This document shows positions 12,569 through 25,414 of a stretch of 64,000 nucleotides of DNA, piece by piece. Within the stretch, counting starts at the first letter, position 1, and every line of letters begins with the position of its first letter. This DNA is from Mytilisepta virgata. Lineage: Eukaryota > Mollusca > Bivalvia > Mytilida > Mytilidae. A model generated the notes under the pieces. It ran no database searches. It worked only from the letters and a program-made list of their open reading frames with translations, and had not been told where the DNA came from. Where the stretch lies: contig CM051518.1 in NCBI GenBank assembly GCA_028015205.1, positions 52,438,372 through 52,502,371 of the forward strand, in the 5' to 3' direction. Both the position numbers and the translations under genes were made by a program.

Positions 12569-15540
12569 TCACACTACATCTGTAAAGAAACGCCCATGAA
12601 TAGTATATGGCACAAGAGAGGGCAAATAAGCCCTGTTTATCGGTGCCATAGTAATGCCATCAAGCATAAGGAGATAACTCTTTTGCTTCTCTCCGTCCAA
12701 TACTGGAGTTAACAGTATACCATCATCTTCTCGAGTGGCATTTGGAGATGGAACGAACCACATTTCCATTGGATAATGGTCATCAATTGACCATATATTT
12801 TCTTGATTGGTACCACAAACGTCTTTTTTCACCAATGCAGTTCTTGAATACAGTTTATTGTCCTTTTTATTCGCAACCCCATATACATAACAGTGTTTTC
12901 GGTGACGATAGTTCTCATTTATGCAGGGAAGTTCTATATAATTAATAAATGGATATATGGGATCATTTGTGAAGGAAGAAACTGATACATTTTTGGCATC
13001 CATATTGATTACATATCGCTTTATTTCCGGAACTCTAAACGAATAATTGTGTCTAGCAGATGATGATCGGATGGTTGGTAATTTAAATATTTTTGAAAAA
13101 TATGGATCCTTATATACATGGACGTCCATGATAATTTGATTGCCTTCTTCGTAAGCATTGGCGTGGTGTGAAGGATAAATCGTTGGGACTTTAAAAGTTT
13201 GAACCTTTCCAGTTTTAATTTTTATCACGTAAATAGTGGCTTTTTCTAAAGGGTACCATTCAAGACTATCAAATGCATTTGCATATTTTAACATCCTTTC
13301 CATGTTGACATAGTAAGGACTAGCAAATAATATGACATAATTTGGTGTAACGGAAAAGGCATGCATATATGGAGCTTTGTCTACAAACCACTCAGCTACT
13401 AATTCCCTGTCACGAGAGGACTTTATTCTGATTACAGAAAGTTTATGTTTTACACCCGGAACAAGGCTGACGCTAGTCAAAAACGTAAAATGATTGGTGG
13501 TGTTATGTTCAGGCACCGGATGTGCAGACGACATCATGTTTATGAACCCGACGGTCTCTAACGGTTTCTTAGCATCGACGGGACCAATAGTTCCAACCGA
13601 CAATGGATCTATTTGATATACTTTCCAAGTGTCTGTTAATGTTATGTATTCATATTCCATACTCTTTTCATTATACACTCTGTACACATTAACATTTGTA
13701 TTGTCAAATCCTTTCATCACGGCTATTTCCCGTTCTGCTAAAGAGAAAAGTGGTGTTACGTTTTCGAATGTCATAAAGTTGTCGATATTGTTCTTTTGAA
13801 TCGATATATTGTAACCTTCTGAACGTATGAAATTCATAGAGAACGATGCATTTCCGTCGCCGTAAAATTTCCAGTTGTATATTTTTCCAAACCCGTCGAA
13901 AGCGTGAGTAAAATTTCTTGGACCATTTCCAAACAATCCAGGGCCAGCTCTTACCTTCAAAAGTAAAAATGCAAACCTTTTATTCAAGACAAAAACATCC
14001 ACCCGCTTTAATAATGACACGGAATGTATGATGTGATCTCTGAAAACATGTTTATTTTGTCAAGAAATCAAGGAAAACATTGCGAACTTCTGAATTATTG
14101 TACTACATGGTTTTAGATGGCAGCAATTCTCACTTATGCACATCATCTTCAATATGTCAAAAAGACACACCCTTTTTTAATCCGATGTTTATTTCTTAAT
14201 ACATATTTATTGATCATGGAAATGTTTTGTCTCATTTAGCAAACATATGTTAAAAAATTTGGAATAGAATTAGTAATGTTTCAAGGAATAAAGTATATTG
14301 AAACAGTATTTGTATTCTGGTACAGCAAGCTTCAATAAATGCAGTTACCAAGCTGACTTGACAGTTTGTCATATCAATTAAAAATCACTAGCCTATCGAT
14401 AATGTTTGATTTTTGGAATTTATGCCATATGTCAATATCTCAGTTACTATTTTCTGCCTGAGGTGAAAGTCATAGTAACCTGAGAATAGCTTCAACACAA
14501 AATTTTTAAAAAATCATCAAATTCGATTTAAATGCTTTTAGTGTCGTGTGTATTTATAATTCACCATGGGCAGTGGTTGTTTACATTTTTTATACTTGGG
14601 GAAAAATCTAATATGAATGAGATTTCGATGAAAGTTCGTATTTAATTAACCTGTTACCAAAACTAAATTAACTTTTCTACGACGCGTAAACATCAGTATA
14701 CTGATATAGTCTTCTCAGCGAGGGAATTTCAAATAACAATAGTTAGATAACAATTTCAAAATTTAGAAATATATGTAATATCGTCTTTTGAATCCATATA
14801 AATTGTTTCAATGATTATTTCGTTACGTATTCATTTATCAATATATGTAAATTCTTTAAAAATCTTTGAATAGAACAACTTTATATTTTCAAATTGAGAC
14901 AGAGCACACGTCATATGAATTAAAACATTTTGTTATACCATTTGATTTTTTTTATATAAATTTAATAAAAATTATAATGAACAGTTTGACTTTTTTAAAA
15001 CAAAGCTCAGATCCTTCAAATTCCTGAACGGTTGACCGTCAACTGAAGTTTTGAACTGTTGGACCGGGTCCGATCTGTTGACCGCTTGCCTTATTTTGAT
15101 TGGTTACCATAAATAACAGATCCATTCGTCTGTTCACGCATAAAAAATGTAGAAAATTGCGACTACCAGCATGCACAAATAAAAAATAGTGTATAACTGG
15201 TCGCGATAAACCAGTAAAACTATAACAGGATAAAAAACTAAAGGTTTAAGGCATTGGAAATTATACAACAGTTATTGACTGGTTCCTCGGACAACAGACC
15301 AAGTCAATAACTGTTTACTGTTAAAATCACGGTGATGTAAAAGGCAACAGTATAGATCTGTGATGGCCTTACCAGAGAGCCTTTCAACCATGTCGGTAAC
15401 GGGTATTCAAATGTTATTGGTTTGTCTACAAAAACATCTTTGTTGTCATAGAAAAGACTACTGTAAGTGTCAGTATCTATACCTGCAACATACCCTGCTG
15501 AACAGATTGCCGATAGTATAAATAAAACATTGTACGCCAT
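12569..15540 (-). CDS. carotenoid oxygenase (BCO/RPE65/NinaB family), copy B
   Basis: Exon 1 is 15373-15540 (56 codons from ATG) and exon 2 is 12569-13954. The 1418-base phase-0 intron (CTG|GTAAGG donor, TTTGAAG acceptor) sits exactly where copy A has its intron. The product is about 517 residues. Iron-ligand histidines are H201 (SSAHP), H254 (YMHSF), H320 (HHANAYEE) and H509 (TIHGRF), the first three at the same numbers as copy A. The N-terminus MAYNVLFILSAICSAGYVAG is signal-peptide-like, and about eight sequons (NFT, NAS, NIS, NVT, NTT, NYS, NVS, NAT) suit a secretory protein. The gene converges on copy A with a dead fragment between. Open sequence just 5' of exon 2 (to 14020) is intronic. 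Substrate is not predictable here. Confidence 0.93.
13955..15372 (-). other. intron 1 of carotenoid oxygenase copy B
   Basis: AT-rich intron without coding signal. It holds a short hairpin at 15267-15316 with arms 'CAACAGTTATTGACT' close to the donor, and nothing else I recognise. Confidence 0.85.
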
Positions 15541-16180
15541 TTTAACTCGTGTTATCTACTACGTGAAATCAGACATATTGATAAAAGTATCACAAGATAT
15601 ATATATACATTACTATTTATCAATCATCAAAGGCCATATATTCGTTTACAACATTCGGCACCCTCTGATTGAAAACTATTAAAAAGACAATAGATAAAAA
15701 GAAAAATAAATGGAAATGGTGAGCTGTCAAAAAGGGCGTAAAACGACTAAAGTGTATGAAATACACAAGTCGAACAAAACCAAATATAAAAATCGTCCTG
15801 TTACTGTAGTTTTCATATAAAACCTGCCAAAAAAAATTAACAATTTCATTTTAAATCGTCATTTCTCAAAACAATATTTTCTGTAAAAATGATATGATGT
15901 TGCTGTCAACTTTTTTGATGTAATATATGGTCACCAGCTTCGCCTTCGTTGTGGAAATCTTTCAGCTATATGTCCTGTCCGTAAAAAGAATAAAATTTTA
16001 CATTTTACATCGCGACGTGACGACGTCACGCTTATTTCTGCTTTTGCATGCCTTTTTATGCCCCGTCCATGAATTTGGTAGAGGCATATAGATTTAACCT
16101 TGTCAGTCCGTACGTACGTACGTACGACCGGCTTGGTTAAGTTTTTGCGGTCCATTTCTCAAAAACCCATGCATTCATCT
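15541..16180. other. 5' flank of copy B and spacer
   Basis: The - strand upstream of ATG 15540 carries a TATATATA run at about 15599-15608, 60-70 bases before the ATG, a possible TATA region. A (CGTA)n tract lies near 16110-16127. The - strand frame at 15931-16155 has repeat-like composition and is not called as a gene. Confidence 0.45.
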
Positions 16181-16182
16181 TA

Positions 16183-16600
16183 TGCAGTACAACACAAGTC
16201 AGCAACATTTGAATCACCAATACCTATATTTTATGCTTGAGTGACTGTGGTAAAAATGTTTGCATTTTTGTATATTTTCAAAGAACCTATGGTAGTATAT
16301 TGATGATATCTTACAACTTCGATCACCTTATATAGTACAACACAACTCAGCAACATTTGATTCAACATAACCTACATTTTATGCTTGAGTAACATTGATT
16401 AATTTTTTGCATTTAGGTGTATTATTAAAGAACCTTTGGCAATGTATTCAAAATTACAGTCATCGTATATAGTACTACACATCTTTGCTACGCTTGAGTC
16501 ACTGCAACCTACTGAAGAGTGACTTTGGTTTATTTTTACATTTTAGTCTCTTTCTTAAAAAGCCTGTGATGATATGTCGTAAAGACTTTTCTGCCCTGTC
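16183..16600. repeat. three degenerate ~150-bp tandem copies
   Basis: Blocks beginning 'AGTACAACACAAGTCAGCAA' and containing 'CTACATTTTATGCTTGAGTA' and 'AAAGAACCTTTGG'-like segments start near 16188, 16335 and 16472, each less conserved than the last. No coding sequence. Confidence 0.65.
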
Positions 16601-16615
16601 TGATGACTTTTAGCC

Positions 16616-16684
16616 CCTGGTGTAAAACAGAGAGAAAGTTCTATTTAAAACGAACTTTATTCTTTGAAATCAGCAATCAAAGTG
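16616..16684 (-). repeat. second copy of the LTR end (69 bp)
   Basis: These 69 bases are identical to 17555-17623, the terminal part of the 3' LTR with five bases beyond it. They include the AATAAA signal on the - strand. Sequence on either side differs from the LTR copy, so this is an isolated terminal fragment rather than a second complete LTR. Confidence 0.85.
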
Positions 16685-17554
16685 TTTAACAGTTTGTTAC
16701 ACAATATTTTAGCAGTCTCACTTGATTAAAATTTAGAATTCCAAAAATAATTAAAATCAAGAGTCATAGCTCTGTTTTTTTAAATTTAACTGACAATCAA
16801 TTCTGACCAAAACTGTGTTTAATCAAGTGAAACAGCTTTACATCAAATAAGAATTAATATTTGACTGAATTTCTAAAACGAATTTAAACCAAATACTATA
16901 TCTTATTAAAAACAATTTAATATCAATACGAAGATAATAATTAACATTTAATATTCTGTGAACCTTGAAAATCTTCAATAGCCAGATAAAACTAGATTAA
17001 AGTAAAGACATTATTCTGCTGCTTGGACACAAAGTTAAAATTAAAATGTTGTTCGAAATTCAATTAAACCACATTCTTAAATAATTAAATATCATCCTGA
17101 AAGTATAAATATCATTAAATAACATAAAATCAAAGTTCGAACCGTGATCAATAACTGAAATAAATACAAGGAAATAAACATTGAAATTGACTGAGAAATA
17201 TCTATTTCTGACAAAATGATTGCTTTTTCAACAATGACAACTTTCGACTATTCATTTTAATTAACAGAAAATATACAAAAATATGTTTTTGAAACTGAAA
17301 TTAGATATGTAAAATCCTGCAATAGTTTACGCATACAGCGTTCGTGGCAATCAATTAAACAAAACTTTTATAATCCTAAATAAAGTTACAATTAAATTAT
17401 ATATATTAAATATTTTTCCTCATAAGTAAATCTTTTTTTGTATTAATTATACAACAAATTCGTAAGAATTTTAATATTACAATTATTTAAAACAATATAA
17501 TATTTTTCTTATTTTGAAAAAAAATGCAAATAATACTTAATATAATGAAACTTA
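16685..17554. other. very AT-rich spacer between two LTR-end copies
   Basis: No gene. The stretch is almost wholly A/T-rich and is bounded by the two 69-bp direct repeats. On the - strand the right-hand repeat is followed by CAG|GTAAGT, a perfect splice donor context, so intron-like behaviour is conceivable. Confidence 0.5.
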
Positions 17555-17559
17555 CCTGG

Positions 17560-18129
17560 TGTAAAACAGAGAGAAAGTTCTATTTAAAACGAACTTTATT
17601 CTTTGAAATCAGCAATCAAAGTGCCAAATTAAAACCAAAATTTCGTTGCGAAGATTTGGTCACGTGATTACTGATTTCAGAACTTTCTCTTATTTTTCAC
17701 CAATCAATACACTTCTTCAATTATGCAATTTCCAACGCCGATTTCCATTGGCTTGTCAAAATCATCACGCTCTAATGGCACGTGTTAACATGACCTTATT
17801 CACTCAAGTATGGCATCTAGGTTTTATGAATAGATGCTAATTATCCTGTGAAATCTATTATCCCACAATTAAACAAACAAAGTTACTTTCAACACAATAA
17901 CATTTTTTCACAGCTTTTAAAAGATTAAATAAAATGTCACATTATGTTATTTTTCTGAAAGGTCAATAAATGGAATAAAATGAAAAATAATTATATTTTT
18001 CAAAAATGAAATAAAAAATAAATATTTCAGAGTATAATATAGAAATGGTGAAAATTTAAAATATTTTCACTTTTATTTGACCTGTTATATTAAAATTTTG
18101 ATTTATCAATACAAACTTTTACTATAACA
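17560..18129 (-). repeat. 3' LTR of the Ty3/gypsy element
   Basis: Read on the - strand this 570-bp segment begins TGTTATAGTAAAAG and ends GTTTTACA, the TG...CA boundary of LTRs. It directly follows a purine-rich tract (GAGGTTGGGGAAGGG, 18131-18145) that would serve as the polypurine tract. An AATAAA at 17595-17600 (as TTTATT on +) marks a probable polyadenylation signal, followed by the 5' end of U5. There is no complete second LTR in the window; the element's left part is missing. Confidence 0.75.
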
Positions 18130-19293
18130 ACCCTTCCCCAACCTCACTAAGCTTTGTCCCAAAGCTTGTTTTGAAACTTTATCTACAAAAATAAAACATA
18201 CATGAATAAGAATACACTGCAATAAAAACATCGGAAGTATTTTTTTTTCTTATTTAAAAATCTACTGTGTCCACTATAATGTCAATATCTTCTAAATATG
18301 TGGTTGTGAAGTATTATTTGTGAATCTAATGCCCATTAAAAAAAATACACAATAAGTAATTAAATAAATGGTAATAAATGCAACTGTTCACAAACTTTAG
18401 ACATACAAATATAAAAGGGGTAGTTTAATTTTGTTGTCAGGTTGGCATAGAGGTAAGTACTGAAGTTTGCAAATGTGCAAGTATGCCATATAAAGAATTT
18501 TGCCAGCATACTTTATGTTAAAGGGGTAGGGATTAATAAATGATAAGTAAGCGATATGTGTATAGTATGATACTGGCATGAATTCCTACCAACAAAGGCG
18601 AAGTGAAGCACGTGCAAGATGTATAGACAAAAACAATCAATCAAAATATATGTATAATAAGATATAATTATCTTAAATGTGCATATAACTTCACAGAAAA
18701 CAATTTTAGTCTGGTACGTATCTGCAAATATTATCTTATATGCTGCAACAAACAGATTGGGTTACGACGGAATCTTTTCACGTCATGTGTGCGCATAATC
18801 AACAGTCATAAACTTAAGAACTACAGATTATATGAATAAATGACCTACAACATAAAACAAATTAATCATTAGTATCACTAAAACCTAATTAATTGACTTC
18901 TGGTATTCATTATCATAGCACAATAATTCCATTATACAGACTTCTAATTCTAGATTGGATTCCAGTTTCTTTGGACATAAATACGCCAAAATGAAAAAAA
19001 AAAAAATATGATGTTCAGTCGATGGAGTATGCGTCCATACGTCCTAGCACTATCAACAACAAAATACAGTAATGCATCCTGTTAGGTTTGACTTCCCATC
19101 ACAATTTTCCTAACAAATTCAAAAATTTAAAAAGAAAATAATCCAAAATGCCGAACTAAAGGAAGTGTGTCCACTGCGCAGATTGAGATTCTGGAACACA
19201 AACCAGGTGATTACTCTGTATATGAATTAACTGCAATATTTGCTTTCTTATGTGCTTTAGAGTGACAATGTTTTACAATTATTGTTTTTTAAC

Positions 19294-21999
19294 CTAACGT
19301 CTAAAATATCTATTACCTCTCCTCTTTCTTTTAACCCTTTTGTGATTTGTATGATATTCTTCTTTTAAATCCTCTGATACTAGTTCATCTGGTTCCCATG
19401 TAGGTTTTGAACCATCTGACCATTTTACTAAGTAGTAACGTTTTCCACGCAAAATTTTATGTTTTAATAGTTTTTCTACATCGTAGAAAGTATCATATTC
19501 TTCGCCGCGTTCATTACTATCATTTTCTGCATCTGTATCATTTTGTAACTCATCTGCAATTTGATCTTGACGATCATTATCTGCATTTTGTATATTTTGC
19601 TCTTCATTAGTTTGGTTTTGAAGTGGACCATTCTGAGACTATTCTCGGTAGTCTCTAGGATCCACATAAGGTCTAAGATTTCTTGCATTAATCATTGCCT
19701 TGTGTTCCTTCTGATCACTGCATCTCCTCAATTTATAAGTGAAATTTGGACAACATTCTGTGATGTAATAAGGACCATGATATTTGTGGACTAATTTTGG
19801 TGAACGACCGACTGGGGTTACATGTTGTTTTAGTAAAACTCTATCTCTGAGCCTAAATTCTGGAATTTTCGAATTTTGGTCGTATCGTTCTTTCATCTTA
19901 GCTTGTTTCAACTGAACATTTTGTTTAGCCAAATCTTGTGTAATTTTAAGATTGGACATTATTTCTTCTAAATGATGTTTTGCATCTTTTGACAAGCTGT
20001 CCTTAGGTAGGACCGAAGAGTCAAAAGGTAAGTTCATCTCCTTGCCGAACACCATTGAGAAGGGTGAATACTCAGTTGATTGAGTAGAAGGGGAATTTCT
20101 AAAAGCCATCAAAACACCAGGGAGTTTACTTGGCCAATTGTTCTGGTCCTTATCACTATAAGCTCTTATGGATTGTATAAGAGTACTGTTAGTCCTTTCC
20201 ACTAATCCATTTGTCTGAGGATGGTATGAACTTGTGTGATGTCTGGTTATATTGAGCATTTCGCACAGAGCATTCACCAAGTTCGAAACAAAATTTCTTC
20301 CGAGATCTGTTACCAAACATTTCATTGCACCATACCTACAAATTACCTGTTCAAATAAAACCTTTGCTACCTCTGAAGCCTCTTGACTTTTCATAGGAAA
20401 ACCTTCGACCCATTTTGAGAAAGAATCCACAAGAAGAAGTACATAAGAATAACCATCTTTCGTTTTACTAAGCTTTAAGAAATCCATATGCCACCTTTCA
20501 AATGTTGTGTCAAGTGGTAAAGGATTAAGAGGTGGATTTTTACCCTTTGTATCTCTTTTAATCCTTTGACAGCGATCACATGAACGGATGTAATTTTCTA
20601 TGAACTGATGCATTTTTGGCCACCAAAACTTTAAACTCAAAGCCTGATATACACGATCGATCCCGAGATGTGCACCTCCTGCAAAGCTGTCATGATATGC
20701 CAAGAGTGCATCTTCTCTTAAATCTCGTGGCAAACATAACTGTTTTATCCATTTCTCACCATTTTCTACCTTGACTCGCTTTTGAAACCACTTATATAAT
20801 ACCGAATTACAAATTGTATAGTCCTGAGCAGCTGACTGTATCTTTGCACAAAGCTGGTTATCAAATGGTAGGGTGTCTTCAGATAAATACTTATACATAT
20901 GTGTAAAATCTGGGCATTCCTGTTGCAACTTGGCAATAGCGGGAAGATTAGACAACTCTGGATTGACAGTTACAGGATCTACTGGAGCAACCATGGTGTA
21001 ATCATGATAAAATAATTCTACCTGAATGGTCTCAGAAGTCCCATTTATGTCACTGGCTTTTGTCTCAGTATTGACTTCCGATACCTGTGCAGCCGTAGTT
21101 TCATTATCTGACTGCTCAGGGTACGGTCGTCTACTAAGAGCATCAGCCACTTGATTGTTGCAACCTTTCCTGTAAACTATATCAAAATTGTAGTTTTGCA
21201 ACTCCATCGCCCATCTTGTCAATTTACCCGCTCCTGCCTTCTGATTCATTAAATATGTTAAAGCTTTGTGGTCTGTATAGATAGTGAATTTCTGGTGAGA
21301 CAAGTAGGTATGAAATGCCTTAATACCTTGGATGACAGCATAACATTCTTTTTCAGTTGTGTTCCACTTCTGTTGACATTTCGATAGACTGTTACCACCA
21401 TATGCAATAACACGTTCCTTCTTCTGACCATCCAACTGACCTAGAACAAAACCTATAGCTGAATTAGAAGCGTCACAAGTCAGCATAAAGGGTTTATTCA
21501 TGTCAGGGTAAGCCAGAACAGGAGGTGTTAACAAAGCCTGTTTTAAGTTGTCAAAAGCTATCTGACAATCTTTTGTCCACCTGAAATCTCGTTCCCTTTC
21601 TTTCTTCAGCAACTCATTCAATGGAGTGGCAATCTTAGAATATGAATCGACAAAACGCCGATAATAATTGCACATCCCCATAAATGAGCGGACTTGCTTT
21701 TGTCTTGTCGGTACAGGAAACGTACTGATAACTTTTGTTTTTTCAGAGTCTACCTTAATACCATCTTTTGAAATTATATGACCTAAGTATTTCACCTCTT
21801 TTGCTGCAAACTCGCATTTGTTTGGTTTCAATGTGAGATTTGCATCACGAAGACGGATGAAAACTTGTTCTAGATGCGACATGTGCTCGTCAAAATTTTT
21901 ACTAAAGACCAAAATATCGTCGATATACACCAAGACAAATTTCCAATTTAAACCTCTCAATACATTGGACATAATATGTTGAAAACTGATTGTGTTGGT
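19294..21999 (-). pseudogene. Ty3/gypsy pol: RT (partial), RNase H, integrase, chromodomain
   Basis: Retroelement polymerase and integrase, truncated and broken. Homology starts just upstream of the ATG at 21972. Counting from that ATG: RT palm YIDD at 16-19; RNase H acidic residues at D167 (TCDAS), E208, D234 (YTDHK) and about D276; integrase zinc finger with H427/H435 and C465/C468; the D497-D556-E592 triad with exactly 35 residues between the last two; GPY motif (HGPYY) near 733. The frame stops at TAG 19639-19641. It then continues open for 114 codons to TAG 19294-19296 and contains a clear chromodomain (YDVEKLL, LVKWSDG, TWEPDEL) at about 19354-19500, with a basic KRVKRKRRG tail. Chromodomains steer chromovirus integrases to modified histones. 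The TAG is either a point mutation or a readthrough site. Confidence 0.88.
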
Positions 22000-22042
22000 A
22001 TAGTAAAAGTTTGTATTGATAAATCAAAATTTTAATATAACA
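22000..22042. repeat. inverted copy of the LTR start
   Basis: About 42 bases match, in reverse complement, the first bases of the 3' LTR at 18084-18126. It abuts the reverse transcriptase exactly where homology to that domain is lost, so it marks the rearrangement junction. Confidence 0.8.
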
Positions 22043-23160
22043 ACATATGAATCACTCTTCTTTAGTTTACGCATATCACCAATATATAAGTCCACATGAC
22101 CTATAGTTTGGGCTCCTTCATTATTTTTAATGGGTAAAAATTAATATAAACAGGGTATAATATGAAACTTTCAATTATTTAGAATAATTCTCAAAACTAT
22201 TACCTGTCATAAATAAAATGGGAATTCGGTGAGCAGGAGTACGGGGCATCAGTGTCAAATTACAGGCACACAATCTCTAGTTTCATTCTATTTTCGGTAA
22301 TCAATTTAATGTAATAAAAAACGAATCTGTTGGCCCCTATTAAAATCTATATCAATAAAAAGATATTTTTTATATTCAGATGCAGTTCAACATAACGCAA
22401 AATATAGAGTTTATACAAATCTGGCCCGAGACCACAATTATTCTATAAGAGCATTTTCCCATTAGCCCGAATTCAAATAAAAATAATAAATAAGCTCAAA
22501 CTTTATCTTTCTTTCCTTCAATGTACACTCATAACTGGAAAATATATCAAAATAGAAAATTCTACCATTGCTAACTCAAGAAAATCCCTCAAATGTTTTT
22601 AAAGGGTACAGTTATAATTCAATTAGCCCCTAACATCCTGAAATTGACAGTGACCAAATTACAACTTTTACATAATTCTGACTGTTTAAATTAAGTACTA
22701 TGTCCCTTATGCTTTATATTTATTTTAAATAGGATACTTTTTAAAAAGGTACACAGAAAGTGGGGAATACGAAAATGGAAAAAATACACTATAAATATGG
22801 GGTACTATATTCAAGTTAATGGTATTAATTAATCTGAAATATAGCCCAAATAGGTACATTTGTACTTCTCACTTTATCACAAAATATCTTCCATTACCTT
22901 TCTGGGTCCCACTGCATGTCCAAGATGTGTTGTATGATTCAAACCATATCATTTTTGTCTAAACTTATCCTTCACACAAATGCTGACCAATCAGATGGAA
23001 ATTTGAAAAAATTAAAAGTTTTTGAAATTTTGATAATTTTATAGATTTGTCCTGACACGATTTTTTTTTTGTTTTTCGGAAATTGATTATTTGGAGTTTA
23101 GATCTGATTTACAACTTTTTAGCTTTTATTTTTGTTTTTTTTTTACATAAATTGTTGAAA
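22043..23160. other. intergenic, nothing recognised
   Basis: AT-rich spacer without coding frames of note, repeats or RNA-like folds that I can support. Confidence 0.6.
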
Positions 23161-23758
23161 TGTATAAACCAAAGCATTTAAATTAGCATCACAGAATGTT
23201 TGAATTGCCATATAATAAACGTGCTACTAAATAACAGACATCCGAGAAATTAAAGAGACAATATATACATCAAAGTTTATTTCTCAAGTTTGATAATTTG
23301 ACAATGAGGTTTGAAGACAAAACTATAGGTCTAATTCTCATTGTTAATTTTCCTCTCCTGATACGTACATCACCTGGGTATGGCGTCTACATGTCTAAGC
23401 TAATCCAATATTCGTAGATTTTTTTCAGCCTTGTTTGTGTGAATCTGTGATACGGCCACTCTAAACCTCCAGCCAAACGTCCGGTAAATATGGTAAAAGG
23501 AAACACAAAAGAAAATAAATGATTATTAATTTCATTCCAAGATAAGATCGAGGTCTTTGTATGGTCTTGTTTACATCTAGGCTCTTTTGTTTGAGAGTTT
23601 TAGCCTCTTTTTACATATAGATATAACACTGAATTTATACAAAATATAGCTCCGACATAAACATATAAAAATTATAATAAAATACAAAAGATGATATATA
23701 ATGTATCACAAAAGTTCATCTTCCTTATTATTGAGCCTCCATTAGCTCAAGAACATTA

Positions 23759-24826
<1,068 letters not shown>

Positions 24827-25082
24827 TTTTAAATAGTTTTTTGATAAATGTAACAATTACATGTATGTTTAATAACTGCACTAAATGTTAATGCCAAGAA
24901 AACACAACTTTGTACTTGATTTTTATTACACATGTAATATTAATACCGTCACATTTAGCCATGTCGACTCTTTGTATCTATCATAAGCCAGGCTGGAAGT
25001 TTTGAAGTCATAAACAACAACATTAAGATAGCCTACTACACTTACAAAAGATTTAAATAAAACGATTATGATTGGCGAGCTT

Positions 25083-25103
25083 TATATATATATGTGTGTG
25101 GGG

Positions 25104-25139
<36 letters not shown>

Positions 25140-25142
25140 GTA
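25083..25142. repeat. TA/TG microsatellite
   Basis: A TA run, an interrupted TG run and a second TA run, between pseudogene A and gene B. No function seen. Confidence 0.85.
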
Positions 25143-25414
25143 TAGACGATAAAACAAATGTATTTACAGCGAGATTAAAAAAAAATAAAAATGTTAAAAA
25201 TACAATGCTGATGAAATAAATGTTGTAAAACACCAATTCTGATGCTTCAATTACCAAGTTCGAGAACATGCCTCGTCAGCAATTTAAGCACATGAAGCCC
25301 AACGATCATCCAAGAACTAGCAAAGTAATTGGCTGCTTGTAATTATTTAATCCGCAGCACAAAATGTGCCATTATTTGAAATGTATCTATTTCCCGGGTC
25401 CTTTTCAGATGATT

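Larger units (their letters stand above)
17560..22000 (-). mobile_element. 5'-truncated Ty3/gypsy chromovirus
   Basis: Order on the - strand: breakpoint at about 22000 inside the reverse transcriptase, thumb, RNase H, integrase, TAG codon, chromodomain, about 1.16 kb of non-coding spacer (18146-19293), polypurine tract and 3' LTR. Gag, protease, the first half of the reverse transcriptase, the primer-binding site and the 5' LTR are absent. At the breakpoint, bases 22000-22042 are the start of the same LTR in the opposite direction. The element is dead as it stands. It could represent an inversion or self-integration product, or a rearranged insertion. Confidence 0.85.

Noticed and set aside
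13955..14020. 22 extra codons 5' of carotenoid oxygenase copy B exon 2
   Set aside because: Copy A and the splice sites show that the exon starts at GTAAGAGCT (13954); the extra codons are intron.
15931..16155. 74-codon basic frame on the - strand
   Set aside because: Falls in a repeat-like stretch with a (CGTA)n tract; no domain and no splice or start context.
17646..17840. 64-codon + strand frame
   Set aside because: Lies within the 3' LTR on the opposite strand to the element; chance frame.
18397..18579. Possible env-like frame downstream of gypsy pol
   Set aside because: Only 60 codons, no signal peptide, cleavage site or membrane anchor pattern; the spacer of the element is more likely.
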